Assembly (NCBI RefSeq): GCF_025263485.1
Contig: NZ_CP079863.1
Location: 992,001 to 1,056,000, forward strand
Direction: 5' to 3'
DNA from: Mycobacterium sp. SMC-2
Lineage (GTDB): Bacteria > Actinomycetota > Actinomycetes > Mycobacteriales > Mycobacteriaceae
Length of the DNA stretch: 64,000 bases
Numbering within the stretch: the first letter of the stretch is position 1; every line of letters begins with the position of its first letter. The notes under the pieces were generated by a model that saw only the letters and a list, made by a program, of their open reading frames with translations, had not been told where the DNA came from and ran no database searches. The translations under genes were made by a program, and so were the position numbers. Positions 39,258 to 48,116 of this stretch are shown in pieces.

Positions 39258-41009
39258 GTGAAACGTCAGCCAAGCCAAAGCGCGCGATCCATACTGGTAG
39301 TGATGTGGCGTTCGTCGAAGATGAGGGCGCTGGCCATGCTGGCGTGTGCGGGGGTGTTGCTTGCCGGGTGGGATGATTCGGCCGGCCCCAGTCCGCTGAA
39401 CGCGATCGTCCTTCCGCCCGTGCTTGCCAACGTTCAGCAGGTGCCCAATCCGCTGCGCGGCCAGTACGAAGATCTCCTGCAACCGCTTTTCCCGCAGGGC
39501 AATCCGGCGCAGAGGCGGTACCCGGCGTGGCCGGAGGCCTATGACGCGGGTTTGCGTATCCCGTGGCGGGCGTTGCAGCCCACGGATCCGCGCACGTTGC
39601 CGGCCGATGCCCCCGACGACCGCAAGTTCGACTTCAGCGTGATCGACACCGCGCTGACGAAGCTGGGCAAGCGCAACATGCGGTTGATGCTTCGGGTGTA
39701 CGCCTACAACTCCTACGGCGACGCGTTCTACCCCAACCGCTCGAACATCGCGGTTCCCGACTGGGTGGCCGCCCTGCCCGGTGCCGTCACCCGCTATCCG
39801 GGGCCGCCGAACAGTCCCGAAGCCTGGCTGACGCAGGTGGTGCCGAACTGGAACGACCCCGGGTACCTGAATGCTTTTTCGCAGTTGCTGGCCGCGCTGG
39901 GCCGCCGCTACGACCGCGACGAACGGCTCAGCGTGTTCGAGTTCTCCGGGTACGGCGATTTCAGCGAAGGCCACATCGCCTATCTGCGTGATGCGCTGGG
40001 TGCGCCGGGACCGGCGCCCGAGGACAGCGTCGCCAAGCTGGGCTACTACAGCCAGTGGCGCGACCAGAACATCACCAAGGACTCGATTCGGCGGCTGGTT
40101 GCGGCCAATGTCGACGCGTTCCCCCATACCAAGTTGGTGGCCAACGCGCCGAACCCGGAGATCGTGCGGCAGTTGTTCGCCGACGACGTCACCAAGAAAC
40201 TGTCCTACCCGGTGGGTATCCGCTCCGATTGCCTCGGTGTCTACTCGGTGTTGCCGGCCTGGGCCGAGTTGAAAGACTCCTATTACGTTCGGGCGAAGGA
40301 TCCGCTCGTCGACGTGGTCAAGCAGCGGATCGCCTCGGGGCTGGTGGTCACGGAATGGTGCCAGCTGCCCGCCGGAACCGACCCGCGGTCGTACTACCAA
40401 AAGGGCCTCCACGACGTGGTCAACTATCACGTGGCGATGACGTCGAGCTTCAATTTCCCGGACCGGGAAGCGACGGTGCCGATGGACCCCGAGTTGTATG
40501 CGCTGTGGGCGAAAGCCAACGCGTTCTCCGGCTATCGGTACACGGCGGAGGTGCGGCCGGGATCGGAGTCGATATTCGATGGGGTGGCCCAGATACCCGT
40601 CACCTGGACCAACCACGGCGCCGCCGCGACGACCGAGAAATGGGTGCCCGGTTACTGGCTGGTGGATTGGTGGGGCAAGGTGGTCCGCACGCTGCCCTCG
40701 ACCATTGACCTGAGGAAGGTGACCCCCGGTCAGGGCGAAACGCCCGGTGAAATGCCGATCCCGGGGCAGGCCACCGAATCCGTGTCCATCGACCTCAGGG
40801 GGTTGGCGCCGGGGCACTACACGCTGCGCGCCTCGGTGGACTGGCAGGAGCACAAGCCCGGCGCCTCGCATGTGGTGAACTATCCGCCCATGGCGTTGGC
40901 GCGCGACGGGCGAGACGACTTGGGGTCCTACCCAATCGAAATGATCGACATCCCGTTCGATGCCCTGGCCGTTCCGCTGAGTGGCGTGCGGAAGCCATCC
41001 GGTAGGTAG
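39258..41009 (+). CDS. Secreted DUF4832-type (TIM-barrel, hydrolase-like) protein, copy 1
   Basis: A protein of up to 583 residues. The signal peptide is MRALAMLACAGVLLAG, so the true start may be ATG 39303 or 39321 rather than GTG 39258. The mature part starts with the family hallmark VPNPLRGQYEDLLQPLF, then IPWRALQPTDP and LRVYAYNSYGDAFY, typical of TIM-barrel glycoside-hydrolase-like DUF4832/DUF4874 proteins. A C-terminal beta-rich domain follows (GLAPGHYTLRASVDWQEHKP). The lipobox cysteine of its paralogue is replaced by Trp (LLAGW), so it should be released rather than lipid-anchored. Substrate and catalysis are unproven. Confidence 0.72.
   Translation: MKRQPSQSARSILVVMWRSSKMRALAMLACAGVLLAGWDDSAGPSPLNAIVLPPVLANVQQVPNPLRGQYEDLLQPLFPQGNPAQRRYPAWPEAYDAGLRIPWRALQPTDPRTLPADAPDDRKFDFSVIDTALTKLGKRNMRLMLRVYAYNSYGDAFYPNRSNIAVPDWVAALPGAVTRYPGPPNSPEAWLTQVVPNWNDPGYLNAFSQLLAALGRRYDRDERLSVFEFSGYGDFSEGHIAYLRDALGAPGPAPEDSVAKLGYYSQWRDQNITKDSIRRLVAANVDAFPHTKLVANAPNPEIVRQLFADDVTKKLSYPVGIRSDCLGVYSVLPAWAELKDSYYVRAKDPLVDVVKQRIASGLVVTEWCQLPAGTDPRSYYQKGLHDVVNYHVAMTSSFNFPDREATVPMDPELYALWAKANAFSGYRYTAEVRPGSESIFDGVAQIPVTWTNHGAAATTEKWVPGYWLVDWWGKVVRTLPSTIDLRKVTPGQGETPGEMPIPGQATESVSIDLRGLAPGHYTLRASVDWQEHKPGASHVVNYPPMALARDGRDDLGSYPIEMIDIPFDALAVPLSGVRKPSGR
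39442..40228 (+). repeat. Near-identical internal block shared by the two DUF4832-type genes (copy 1)
   Basis: About 790 bp are roughly 97% identical by eye (about 24 differences) to 41457-42243, including an exact run of about 200 bp. Sequence before and after this block differs far more. The pattern suggests gene conversion between the two neighbours. Confidence 0.85.
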
Positions 41010-41048
41010 GGCGTCCGGGATTCACCGAGCCCGGAATACCCGCCAATT

Positions 41049-41065
41049 CGATAGCGAGACTATCG
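41049..41065. promoter_or_regulatory. Palindrome in the gap between the two DUF4832-type genes
   Basis: CGATAG-CGAGA-CTATCG is a perfect six-base inverted repeat in the 200-bp gap before copy 2. It may be an operator or a transcript hairpin after copy 1; a T-tract is missing. A second small dyad, CTAG-TTTT-CTAG, lies at 41135-41146. Confidence 0.4.
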
Positions 41066-41209
41066 ATCTCGGTTCCCGCGCCCTGGCGACCGTCTCGGCT
41101 TCCCCAAAACCATTGCCCGATATTTACGGTACTGCTAGTTTTCTAGTGATCCGCATCACTCGGTTGGTTTAGCGAACCTTCACTGCCCGCGGCCTTAGCG
41201 AGGTGGAAG

Positions 41210-43021
41210 ATGAGTTCAGCCGGTCACCTCAAGACCACCGTCGTCTCTGTTCACGCGAGCCATGCGAGCGGCGCGCCCGCCGTGACGATGTCCCGTCGGT
41301 TGCGGAAAGCGCCGCTGGTCGTTTCCGCGTGCGCCGCATTGGTGCTCAGTGGATGCGGCGGTCACATCGACGCCGGGCCGCTGTCGGCGATGGTCGATAG
41401 GCCCGCGCCGTTGCCCGCGATCGTCAGTCAGCCCCGTCCGCACCCCGCTTACGAGGTACCCAATCCGCTGCGCGGCCAGTATGAAGATCTCCTGCAACCG
41501 CTTTTCCCGCAGGGCAATCCGGCGCAGAGCCGGTACCCGGCGTGGCCGGAGGCCCATGACGCGGGTTTGCGTATCCCGTGGCGGGCGTTGCAGCCCACCG
41601 ATCCGCGCACGTTGCCGGCCGATGCCCCCGACGACCGCAAGTTCGACTTCAGCGTGATCGACACCGCGCTGGCGGAGCTGGGCAAGCGCAACATGCGGTT
41701 GATGCTTCGGGTGTACGCCTACAACTCCTACGGCGACGCGTTCTACCCCAACCGCTCGAACATCGCGGTTCCCGACTGGGTGGCCGCCCTGCCCGGTGCC
41801 GTCACCCGCTATCCGGGGCCGCCGAACAGTCCCGAAGCCTGGCTGACGCAGGTGGTGCCGAACTGGAACGACCCCGGGTACCTGGACGCCTTTTCGCAGT
41901 TGCTGGCCGCGCTGGGCCGCCGCTACGACCGCGACGAACGGCTCAGCGTGTTCGAGTTCTCCGGGTACGGCGATTTCAGCGAAAACCACATCGCCTATCT
42001 GCGCGACGCGCTGGGTGCGCCGGGACCGGCGCCCGAGGACAGCGTCGCCAAGCTGGGCTACTACAGCCACTGGCGCGACCAGAACATCACCACCGACTCC
42101 ATTCGGCGGCTGGTTGCGGCCAATGTCAACGCGTTCCCCCATACCCAATTGGTGGTCAACCCGCCGAACCCGGAGATCGTGCGGCAGTTGTTCGCCGACG
42201 ACGTCACCAAGAAACTGTCCTACCCGGTGGGCATCCGCTCAGATCACCTCGGCGTCCGCTCGGTGTTGCCGACCTGGGCCAGGATCACCCAGTCTTATTA
42301 CGTGCAGACCGATGATCCGCTTGTCGACGTGGTCAAGCGGCGGCTGGCCTCGGCGCCCGTCATCACCGAATGGGGCGAGTTGCCCACCGGAGTCGACCCA
42401 CATTCCTACTACGAAAGCGCCCTGCAGGACGTGATCGACTGCCACGTATCGATGACGTCGAGCCTCAATTTCCCGGACCGGGAATCCACGGTGCCGATGG
42501 ACCCCGGCTTGTATGCGCTGTGGGCGAAGGCCAACGCGTCCGCCGGATACCGCTATTCGGTTGAGGCCCAGCCGGGTTCGCAATCGATTCGGGGCAACGT
42601 GGCGACCGTATCGGTGGTGTGGACAAATTACGGCTCTGCTGCCGCCTTCGAGCACTGGGCACCGGTCTACAAGCTGGTGGATTCCTCGGGATTGGTGGTG
42701 CGGACGCTGCCGGCAAAGGTCAACCTCAGGACGCTCGTCCACGACGGCTCCGGGAAATCGCCTCAGGAGGCCGTCCCGGCATCCGCGGCCGAGTCGGTGC
42801 CCGTCGACCTGACCGGCCTGGCGCCCGGGCAATACACGCTGCGCGCGTCGGTGGACTGGCAGCAGCACAAACCGGCCGCCTCGCACGTGGTGAACTATCC
42901 GCCCATGGCATTGGCGCGCGACGGGCGAGACGACGCCGGATCGTATCCGATCGCAACGCTCGACACGGAGCGTAAGGTGCTGTCCGCCGCCACCCCGCAA
43001 CCAGCGGCGGACGGGGGGTAA
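41210..43021 (+). CDS. Secreted DUF4832-type lipoprotein, copy 2
   Basis: The paralogue of the previous gene, up to 603 residues. A lipoprotein signal, PLVVSACAALVLSGCGGH, with a good lipobox (LSGC) predicts anchoring to the outer face of the membrane. ATG 41288 (MSRRLRKAPLVV) gives a normal signal peptide; ATG 41210 has a purine-rich site (AGGTGGAAG) upstream but would put 26 extra residues before it. The mature region VPNPLRGQYEDLLQPLFPQG through SYPVGIRSD is about 95% identical in protein to copy 1; the C-terminal half is more diverged. A hydrolase or glycan-binding role on the local polysaccharide is likely. Confidence 0.75.
   Translation: MSSAGHLKTTVVSVHASHASGAPAVTMSRRLRKAPLVVSACAALVLSGCGGHIDAGPLSAMVDRPAPLPAIVSQPRPHPAYEVPNPLRGQYEDLLQPLFPQGNPAQSRYPAWPEAHDAGLRIPWRALQPTDPRTLPADAPDDRKFDFSVIDTALAELGKRNMRLMLRVYAYNSYGDAFYPNRSNIAVPDWVAALPGAVTRYPGPPNSPEAWLTQVVPNWNDPGYLDAFSQLLAALGRRYDRDERLSVFEFSGYGDFSENHIAYLRDALGAPGPAPEDSVAKLGYYSHWRDQNITTDSIRRLVAANVNAFPHTQLVVNPPNPEIVRQLFADDVTKKLSYPVGIRSDHLGVRSVLPTWARITQSYYVQTDDPLVDVVKRRLASAPVITEWGELPTGVDPHSYYESALQDVIDCHVSMTSSLNFPDRESTVPMDPGLYALWAKANASAGYRYSVEAQPGSQSIRGNVATVSVVWTNYGSAAAFEHWAPVYKLVDSSGLVVRTLPAKVNLRTLVHDGSGKSPQEAVPASAAESVPVDLTGLAPGQYTLRASVDWQQHKPAASHVVNYPPMALARDGRDDAGSYPIATLDTERKVLSAATPQPAADGG
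41457..42243 (+). repeat. Near-identical internal block shared by the two DUF4832-type genes (copy 2)
   Basis: Partner of 39442-40228. The boundary is sharp on the right: after SYPVGIRSD the two proteins fall to roughly two-thirds identity. Confidence 0.85.
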
Positions 43022-43171
43022 ACAGCAAAGTTTCGATTGCCGGGCGGAGGGCGGATCGTTTTCGGGATAAGCCGCATGACGATGCTGCATAATGTGTAGC
43101 GCGGTTTGCGCCGCGGGGGCGCAGCGAACGGAACCGGTGCGTTTCGGGTGGCTTCAGCTCAGGAGTAGGGG

Positions 43172-44554
43172 ATGGATTTCCGCGCCTTTGTTGAGATCCT
43201 CCTCGCGCGTTGGAAACTCGCCACGAGCGCATTGCTGTTGTGTCTGGTCGGTGCGGCGGCCGTCACGGTCTTTCAGAACAAGGCCTACCAATCGTCGGCA
43301 ACGCTCCTCCTCTCCATTTCCGGCGAGACCGACGTCACCGAGGTGTACTGGGGTGGGCAGGCTGCGCAAGACCGGTTGTCGTCGTACGCCGAGATCGCCG
43401 GCGGGCGCGCCGTGGCGGAGCGTGCGGTCAGTCAGCTCCAACTCCCGATCAGCCCCGGCGCCCTGGTGCGGCAAACCCAGGTGAAATACACCCCGAAGTC
43501 GATGCTGTTCACCATCACCGTCACGGACTCCGATCCCAAGCGTGCCGCGCTGCTCGCGGGAGGGATGGCCGATGCGTTCACCGCGTTGGTCCCGACGCTC
43601 GATGCCAATCCGCGCACGCCACGCCCGGGCACACCGCAGATGCCCACCTCGCAACCGACGACCCGGGCGACGGTGGTGAAGGAGCCCGAGGTACCCAGTC
43701 ATCCGAGCAGGCCAGTGCCGGTGCGCAACATGGCGATGGGGCTTGTCGCCGGGCTGCTGCTCGGCATCGTGGTGGCGCTTGCCCGCGACGCCGGCGATCG
43801 CACCGTGCGCAGCCGCCGCAAGCTGGAACAGCTCTCGGGTTTGCCGACTTTGGCCGAGTTGCCACGGGAGCGCGGCAGGGCACCGAGGTCGGCAACTGAT
43901 GTCAAGGTTGACGACGCCGTGCGTGGCTTGCGCACCCGGCTGCTCAGGGCGATGGGACCCGAGGCCCGAAGGGTGCTGGTGGCGGCGCCGTTCGGCGGTG
44001 AAGGAACCACAACAACAGCGCTGAACCTCGCGCTGGCGTTCGCCGAACTCGGCGACCGGGTGCTGTTAATCGAGGGCGATACTCGCCGGCCCGTGATCGC
44101 GGGTCTGTTTGAAGTCAAATCCGGTGAGGGACTGGCCAACGCGCTGGCCGACCCCACTATCGCCGCGGAAGCGGTAGCGCCGACGGCGATTTCAAAGCTG
44201 TTCGTTCTCGCGTCGCGGTTTGCCCGCCGCGAGACCGTGCCGTGCGGCGCGTACCCGCCCGAAGTGATCGACACCGTGCTGAAGGACTTGTCGGCACGCT
44301 TCGACCGGGTGGTGGTCGACGGCCCGCCGGTGCTGGCGACGACCGACAGCGTTCTGCTCGCCGGCGCCGTTGAGGCCACGGTGTTGGTCGTGCGGGCGCG
44401 GCGCACCACCACCGATGAAATCAACGACGCCCTGAATTCGCTGCGCTCGGCCGGCGCGGAGGTCGTCGGCACCGTGCTGACCGACGCCCCGGTGCCACGG
44501 CACATCAGGGCCGCGGCTCGGATGTACCGCGCTAAGGCCAACGAATCGCCGTGA
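43172..44554 (+). CDS. Wzz/CapA-BY-kinase fusion-like polysaccharide co-polymerase with altered Walker A
   Basis: A 460-residue protein controlling polysaccharide length or export. The N-terminal Wzz domain has a membrane helix (about 17-35), an external domain (YQSSATLLLSISGETDVTEV) and a second helix (about 186-204, MAMGLVAGLLLGIVVALA). The cytosolic part resembles bacterial tyrosine kinases: APFGGEGTTTTALNLAL at about 271, RVLLIEGDTRRPVI, and RVVVDGPPVLATTD. The Walker A Lys is Thr (GEGTTTT instead of GEGKTT/ST). No C-terminal tyrosine cluster is present, only one Tyr in RMYRAK. Kinase activity is therefore doubtful. It is coupled to the next gene. Confidence 0.82.
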   Translation: MDFRAFVEILLARWKLATSALLLCLVGAAAVTVFQNKAYQSSATLLLSISGETDVTEVYWGGQAAQDRLSSYAEIAGGRAVAERAVSQLQLPISPGALVRQTQVKYTPKSMLFTITVTDSDPKRAALLAGGMADAFTALVPTLDANPRTPRPGTPQMPTSQPTTRATVVKEPEVPSHPSRPVPVRNMAMGLVAGLLLGIVVALARDAGDRTVRSRRKLEQLSGLPTLAELPRERGRAPRSATDVKVDDAVRGLRTRLLRAMGPEARRVLVAAPFGGEGTTTTALNLALAFAELGDRVLLIEGDTRRPVIAGLFEVKSGEGLANALADPTIAAEAVAPTAISKLFVLASRFARRETVPCGAYPPEVIDTVLKDLSARFDRVVVDGPPVLATTDSVLLAGAVEATVLVVRARRTTTDEINDALNSLRSAGAEVVGTVLTDAPVPRHIRAAARMYRAKANESP

Positions 44555-46023
44555 TGCTCTACCTGCCGCGTCGCTATCGCTTGGCGGTGGCTTCGGTCAT
44601 GCTGGCGGCGTTCGTGTTGGGCTGCTTCGCGGTGGGCGTGTTCTCGGTACGGCGGGCCGACCAGGGGGCGATGCTGATCCTCGCGATGTTCAGCCTGGTC
44701 ATCTACCGGGTGAAACCGGAAGCGATGATCGGCATCGCGTTGTTCTGGGCGTTCGCGGCGCTGCCGGCGGGCTTGCACGTCGGGAAGGTCTTCGGCCCGG
44801 CGGTGATCTACGGATACCAAGTGGCAGTGGTGCTGGCGATCTGCTACGTGATTCCACGTGTGCGACTGCGGTTCTCCGATTACCTGCCGCCCGCGATATT
44901 GGCGTTGACGGTGCTGTTCTTTACCGCTGTGGGATTCGCGACCGGGCATCCGGCGTGGGTGGTGATCCGTGAATCGCAGACCCTGCTCGAGATGGTCGCC
45001 GGGTTCGTCCTGGCGTTGTTGATCGTGCATGGCGACTACGTCAGGTTGGCGATCCGCGCGCTGCTGCTGATTCTGTGGTTCTCGGCGGGAATGGCAATCG
45101 TGAGTTCGGGGCACGCCATCCAGCTGGCCGGGCGGGCGGAAAGCCTGATGGGAACGGGCGCCGGCGCAGCTCTCCGCATCATCATCTCCACCCAGACGCC
45201 GGCCACCGCCGTGCTGACCGCATTGATCGCCGCTGTGATCGTCGGCCGGGTCAGGCCCGCAACGTATCTCGCGCTGGGCCCGCCCGCGCTGATCATTGCG
45301 CTGCTGTCGTTCAGCCGCAACCCGTTGATCTGCTTTGCGGTGGCCGCCGCGGTGGCCCTGCTTGCCAGCTTTGGCTGGCCGGCCCTGCGCCGGACCGCGG
45401 CCCTGATCGCGATCAGCGCGGCGGTCGTCGCCGTGACGGTGCCGGGTGCGCTGTTTCTTTTGCAGGGTTCGTCGAGCGGGGCGTGGCTCGCCGACCAGCT
45501 CAGCGCGTTCAATCGACGGGTGCTCAGCGGGGTTTCGTCCGGTGCCCTCGCGGTGGACGAATCGACGCAGGACAGGATACGGGAAGTCGCAAACCTCAAC
45601 CGCGCGATCGCCCAGGCGCCGCTGTTCGGGCACGGCCTCGGTTACGCCTACCAGCCGGCGCGCGGGGACGACCCCGGAGAATTCGGCGTTCAGTTCTACC
45701 CCACCTATTCGCACAACTTCTACCTGTGGTGGCTCGTCAAAGCCGGCGCGGTGGGCATGGCGGCGTTTGTCCTGTTCGCGTTCGGCCCGCTGATCCGCGC
45801 GTTGCGCCGCGCGTCGGCGCCGGCGAAGATCAGTGCGGCGGTCAGCGCCGGCCTGCTCGCGATGTCCGCCGTGTGGCCATTGGCCGAGATGCCGGTCGAC
45901 GCCTTGGCATTGGGTCTGGCCCTGGGATCGACGATGGGGTTCGCCAACCCGCGACGTGCGGGCCAGGATGCGGGCGGGACGGATGACAACAGGGCACCGG
46001 CGCCGGTCGGCGCGACCGGATGA
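44551..46023 (+). CDS. Wzy-type polymerase / O-antigen ligase family membrane protein
   Basis: A 490-residue protein with about twelve membrane helices and the family's large outside loop near the C-terminal third. The loop contains PLFGHGLGYAYQPARG and YPTYSHNFYLWWLVKAG, the conserved His-containing motif of the O-antigen ligase/polymerase family. Wzy joins lipid-linked repeat units outside the membrane. The start (GTG 44551 or ATG 44554) overlaps the Wzz-like stop, and its end overlaps the next glycosyltransferase (ATGA), so the three genes are one translational unit. Confidence 0.82.
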   Translation: MMLYLPRRYRLAVASVMLAAFVLGCFAVGVFSVRRADQGAMLILAMFSLVIYRVKPEAMIGIALFWAFAALPAGLHVGKVFGPAVIYGYQVAVVLAICYVIPRVRLRFSDYLPPAILALTVLFFTAVGFATGHPAWVVIRESQTLLEMVAGFVLALLIVHGDYVRLAIRALLLILWFSAGMAIVSSGHAIQLAGRAESLMGTGAGAALRIIISTQTPATAVLTALIAAVIVGRVRPATYLALGPPALIIALLSFSRNPLICFAVAAAVALLASFGWPALRRTAALIAISAAVVAVTVPGALFLLQGSSSGAWLADQLSAFNRRVLSGVSSGALAVDESTQDRIREVANLNRAIAQAPLFGHGLGYAYQPARGDDPGEFGVQFYPTYSHNFYLWWLVKAGAVGMAAFVLFAFGPLIRALRRASAPAKISAAVSAGLLAMSAVWPLAEMPVDALALGLALGSTMGFANPRRAGQDAGGTDDNRAPAPVGATG

Positions 46024-47138
46024 GATTTGAAGGCGCGACGCCGGCGGATGACCGGCTGCGGGTGCTCCTGGCCGGCCCGGCCCCGGCCGGGCCGGCCAGC
46101 CGGGGTGGCATGGCCACGGTGATCGCCCTCATGGCAGCGCATCCCGACGAGCGATTCCGCATCACCGTGGTGCCGACCTTCGTCGACGAGTCGGTGTGGC
46201 GGCGGCTGATGGTCGGCGTCCACGGGATGCTGCGCGCCACCTGGCTGGTGCTGCGCGGGCACACCGACGTCTTGCACGTTCACTTGGCGCACGGCGGCAG
46301 CGTGATTCGCAAGGCGCTGCCGCTCATGGCGGCGCGGTTGGTCGGCGTACCGACTGTGGTGCACGCCCACAGCTATGACTTCGGCGGTTGGTTCGATGGC
46401 CTGCCGCCGCCGGGCCAGGCACTGGTGCGGCACGCACTGTTCGCCGATCGCTGGCTGGTGCTGGGCGAGCGTCATGTCGAGGAGTATGCGACACGGCTGC
46501 GGTTACCGCCCGGGCGGATCAGCGTGCTGCACAACGCCATCCGGATTCCGGACGCCCCGGTGATCCAATCCGGTGTCGAGCGGGTGCACGCCGTCACGCT
46601 CGGTCGGCTGGGGGTGCGCAAGGGCAGCTATGACGTGATCGCCGCCGTGGCCGCACTCGATGCGACGGTTCGCGGTCGTCTGCGGGTGACACTCGCCGGC
46701 GACGGGGAGGTCGATGAGGTGCGCGCGGCGGTCGCCGCGAACGGGCTGGGTGGAACCATTCACGTGGCGGGATGGCTGGAGTCGGCGGCACGCGACGAAT
46801 TGCTCAGCGACGCTCACGTTTTCGTGCTGCCAAGCCGTGATGAAGGTTTGCCGATGGCGCTGCTGGAGGCGATGGCATACGGGCTGGTGCCGGTGACGAC
46901 GATGGTGGGCAGCATCGGGGAGGTGGTCAGCGACCGCGTCGACGGCCTGCTGGTGCAGCCCGGCAGCCCCGGGCAGATCGCGGAGGCCCTGAGCGCACTG
47001 GTGACCGACGAAGACCTGCGGGCCCGTCTGGGCGCTGCGGCACGCCAGCGGGCCGGTGACTTCGGCCTCGACTGCTGGTATCAGCGGCTGACGCGGCTGT
47101 GGACCGATCTGGCGAGCAGGCCCGCGCTTTCCCGTTGA
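46020..47138 (+). CDS. GT4 family glycosyltransferase
   Basis: A 372-residue GT-B enzyme of family GT4, cytosolic or membrane-associated. The N-terminal glycine loop is LLAGPAPAGPASRGGMATV. The nucleotide-sugar region includes AVTLGRLGVRKGSYDVIAAV and the E-x7-E motif SRDEGLPMALLEAMAYG around residue 275. Sugar donor and acceptor are not readable. It is similar to the GT4 at 53445-54644 along its length (RGGM, FRI..VPT.VD, RGSVVRK/GGSVIRKALPL), so the two probably arose by duplication. It is third gene of the Wzz-Wzy operon. Confidence 0.85.
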   Translation: MRFEGATPADDRLRVLLAGPAPAGPASRGGMATVIALMAAHPDERFRITVVPTFVDESVWRRLMVGVHGMLRATWLVLRGHTDVLHVHLAHGGSVIRKALPLMAARLVGVPTVVHAHSYDFGGWFDGLPPPGQALVRHALFADRWLVLGERHVEEYATRLRLPPGRISVLHNAIRIPDAPVIQSGVERVHAVTLGRLGVRKGSYDVIAAVAALDATVRGRLRVTLAGDGEVDEVRAAVAANGLGGTIHVAGWLESAARDELLSDAHVFVLPSRDEGLPMALLEAMAYGLVPVTTMVGSIGEVVSDRVDGLLVQPGSPGQIAEALSALVTDEDLRARLGAAARQRAGDFGLDCWYQRLTRLWTDLASRPALSR

Positions 47139-47173
47139 GCTCGTGTGGCGCGGCGGACGCGATCATCGCCGAT

Positions 47174-47209
47174 GGGCACTACGGCCCCATAGGAAAGGCC
47201 CAAGTGCCC
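47174..47209. promoter_or_regulatory. Dyad site A, DosR-like paired half-sites
   Basis: GGGCACT (47174-47180), 22 bases, AGTGCCC (47203-47209). Each half extends inward as GGGCACTACGGCC and, on the other strand, GGGCACTTGGGCC, close to the DosR/DevR consensus GGGACTTNNGNCCC. It ends 94 bp before the methyltransferase start at 47304. Sites of the same geometry occur at 62513-62548 and 63097-63132. Confidence 0.6.
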
Positions 47210-47303
47210 TGTCGCACAGGGGGCATGGCCAGCAAAATGTTCACGGTGTGTGGAGCGACAGCCGGCTTCAGGTCCCCGGCGGTGATCCCATAGGAGTACG
47301 ACG

Positions 47304-48104
47304 ATGGCGACAGCCAGCGTGACCGGTGCCGGCGCCACGCCGCCGAACGCCGGGTTGACGCAGAGCGACGCTGTCCTCCTGGAGTTCTTCGAAGGGCAAG
47401 CGGAGTCCAACCAAGAGTTTTGGCGGCGGTTGGGAACCGCACCCCCCGACTGGACCGGCAAACGGGTTCTCGATGCCGGCAGCGGCCACGGCGCCCTGTC
47501 GATCGAGATGGCCCAGGCGGGGGCGACCGTGCTGGGCGTCGACCTGGACGAGAACCTCGTCTCATTCGCAAATCGCATTCTGGCGCAACGATTCCCGCAT
47601 CTGCTCAGCCGGGTGACATTTCGAGTGGCCGATGCGGCGTCCCTACCGGTGGACCAGCCGTTCGATGTGATCGTCTGCAAAGACACCCTCGAGCACGCCC
47701 CGGACGTCGCGGGGCTGCTGAGGGCGCTCGGCGGGCAGTTGGCCCGGCCCCATGGACTTCTCTACGTGGGTTTCAGCCCGCTGTACTACAGTCCTTTCGG
47801 CGACCACGGCCGCACCGGGTTGAAAGTGCCCTGGGCACACGCGGTTTTGCCCAAGCGCGTGGTTTATGCGGCCGCCGCCCGACACAACGGCCATCCGGTG
47901 GCCTCGCTGATGGACATCGGCCTCAACGGCAACACTCCCGAGCAGTTCCGGGCTGCCTTCGACGCCAGCGGGCTGCGGCTCCTGAGCATCGGCTACAACC
48001 GCGGCGCCAAGCGGTTGCTGCCCACACTCGACAAGGCGCGCAGGCACTTCCCGCGGCTCGAAAGATTCACCACCATAAGCATCTACGCCACCTTCGGAGT
48101 CTGA
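47304..48104 (+). CDS. Class I SAM methyltransferase
   Basis: A 266-residue methyltransferase: KRVLDAGSGHGALSIEMAQA (motif I), VLGVDLDENLVSFANRILAQ (motif II) and FDVIVCKDTLEHAPDVAGLL (post-III). The C-terminal part, with PWAHAVLPKRVVYAAAARHN, is not shared with common families that I can name. A sugar acceptor is inferred from context. Site A upstream suggests its own regulated promoter. The next methyltransferase gene begins twelve bases after its stop. Confidence 0.8.
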   Translation: MATASVTGAGATPPNAGLTQSDAVLLEFFEGQAESNQEFWRRLGTAPPDWTGKRVLDAGSGHGALSIEMAQAGATVLGVDLDENLVSFANRILAQRFPHLLSRVTFRVADAASLPVDQPFDVIVCKDTLEHAPDVAGLLRALGGQLARPHGLLYVGFSPLYYSPFGDHGRTGLKVPWAHAVLPKRVVYAAAARHNGHPVASLMDIGLNGNTPEQFRAAFDASGLRLLSIGYNRGAKRLLPTLDKARRHFPRLERFTTISIYATFGV

Positions 48105-48116
48105 TCGTCAAGTCGA

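Noticed and set aside
41135..41146. CTAG-TTTT-CTAG mini-hairpin before DUF4832 copy 2
   Set aside because: Only four-base arms and no strong T-tract; too weak to call as terminator or operator.
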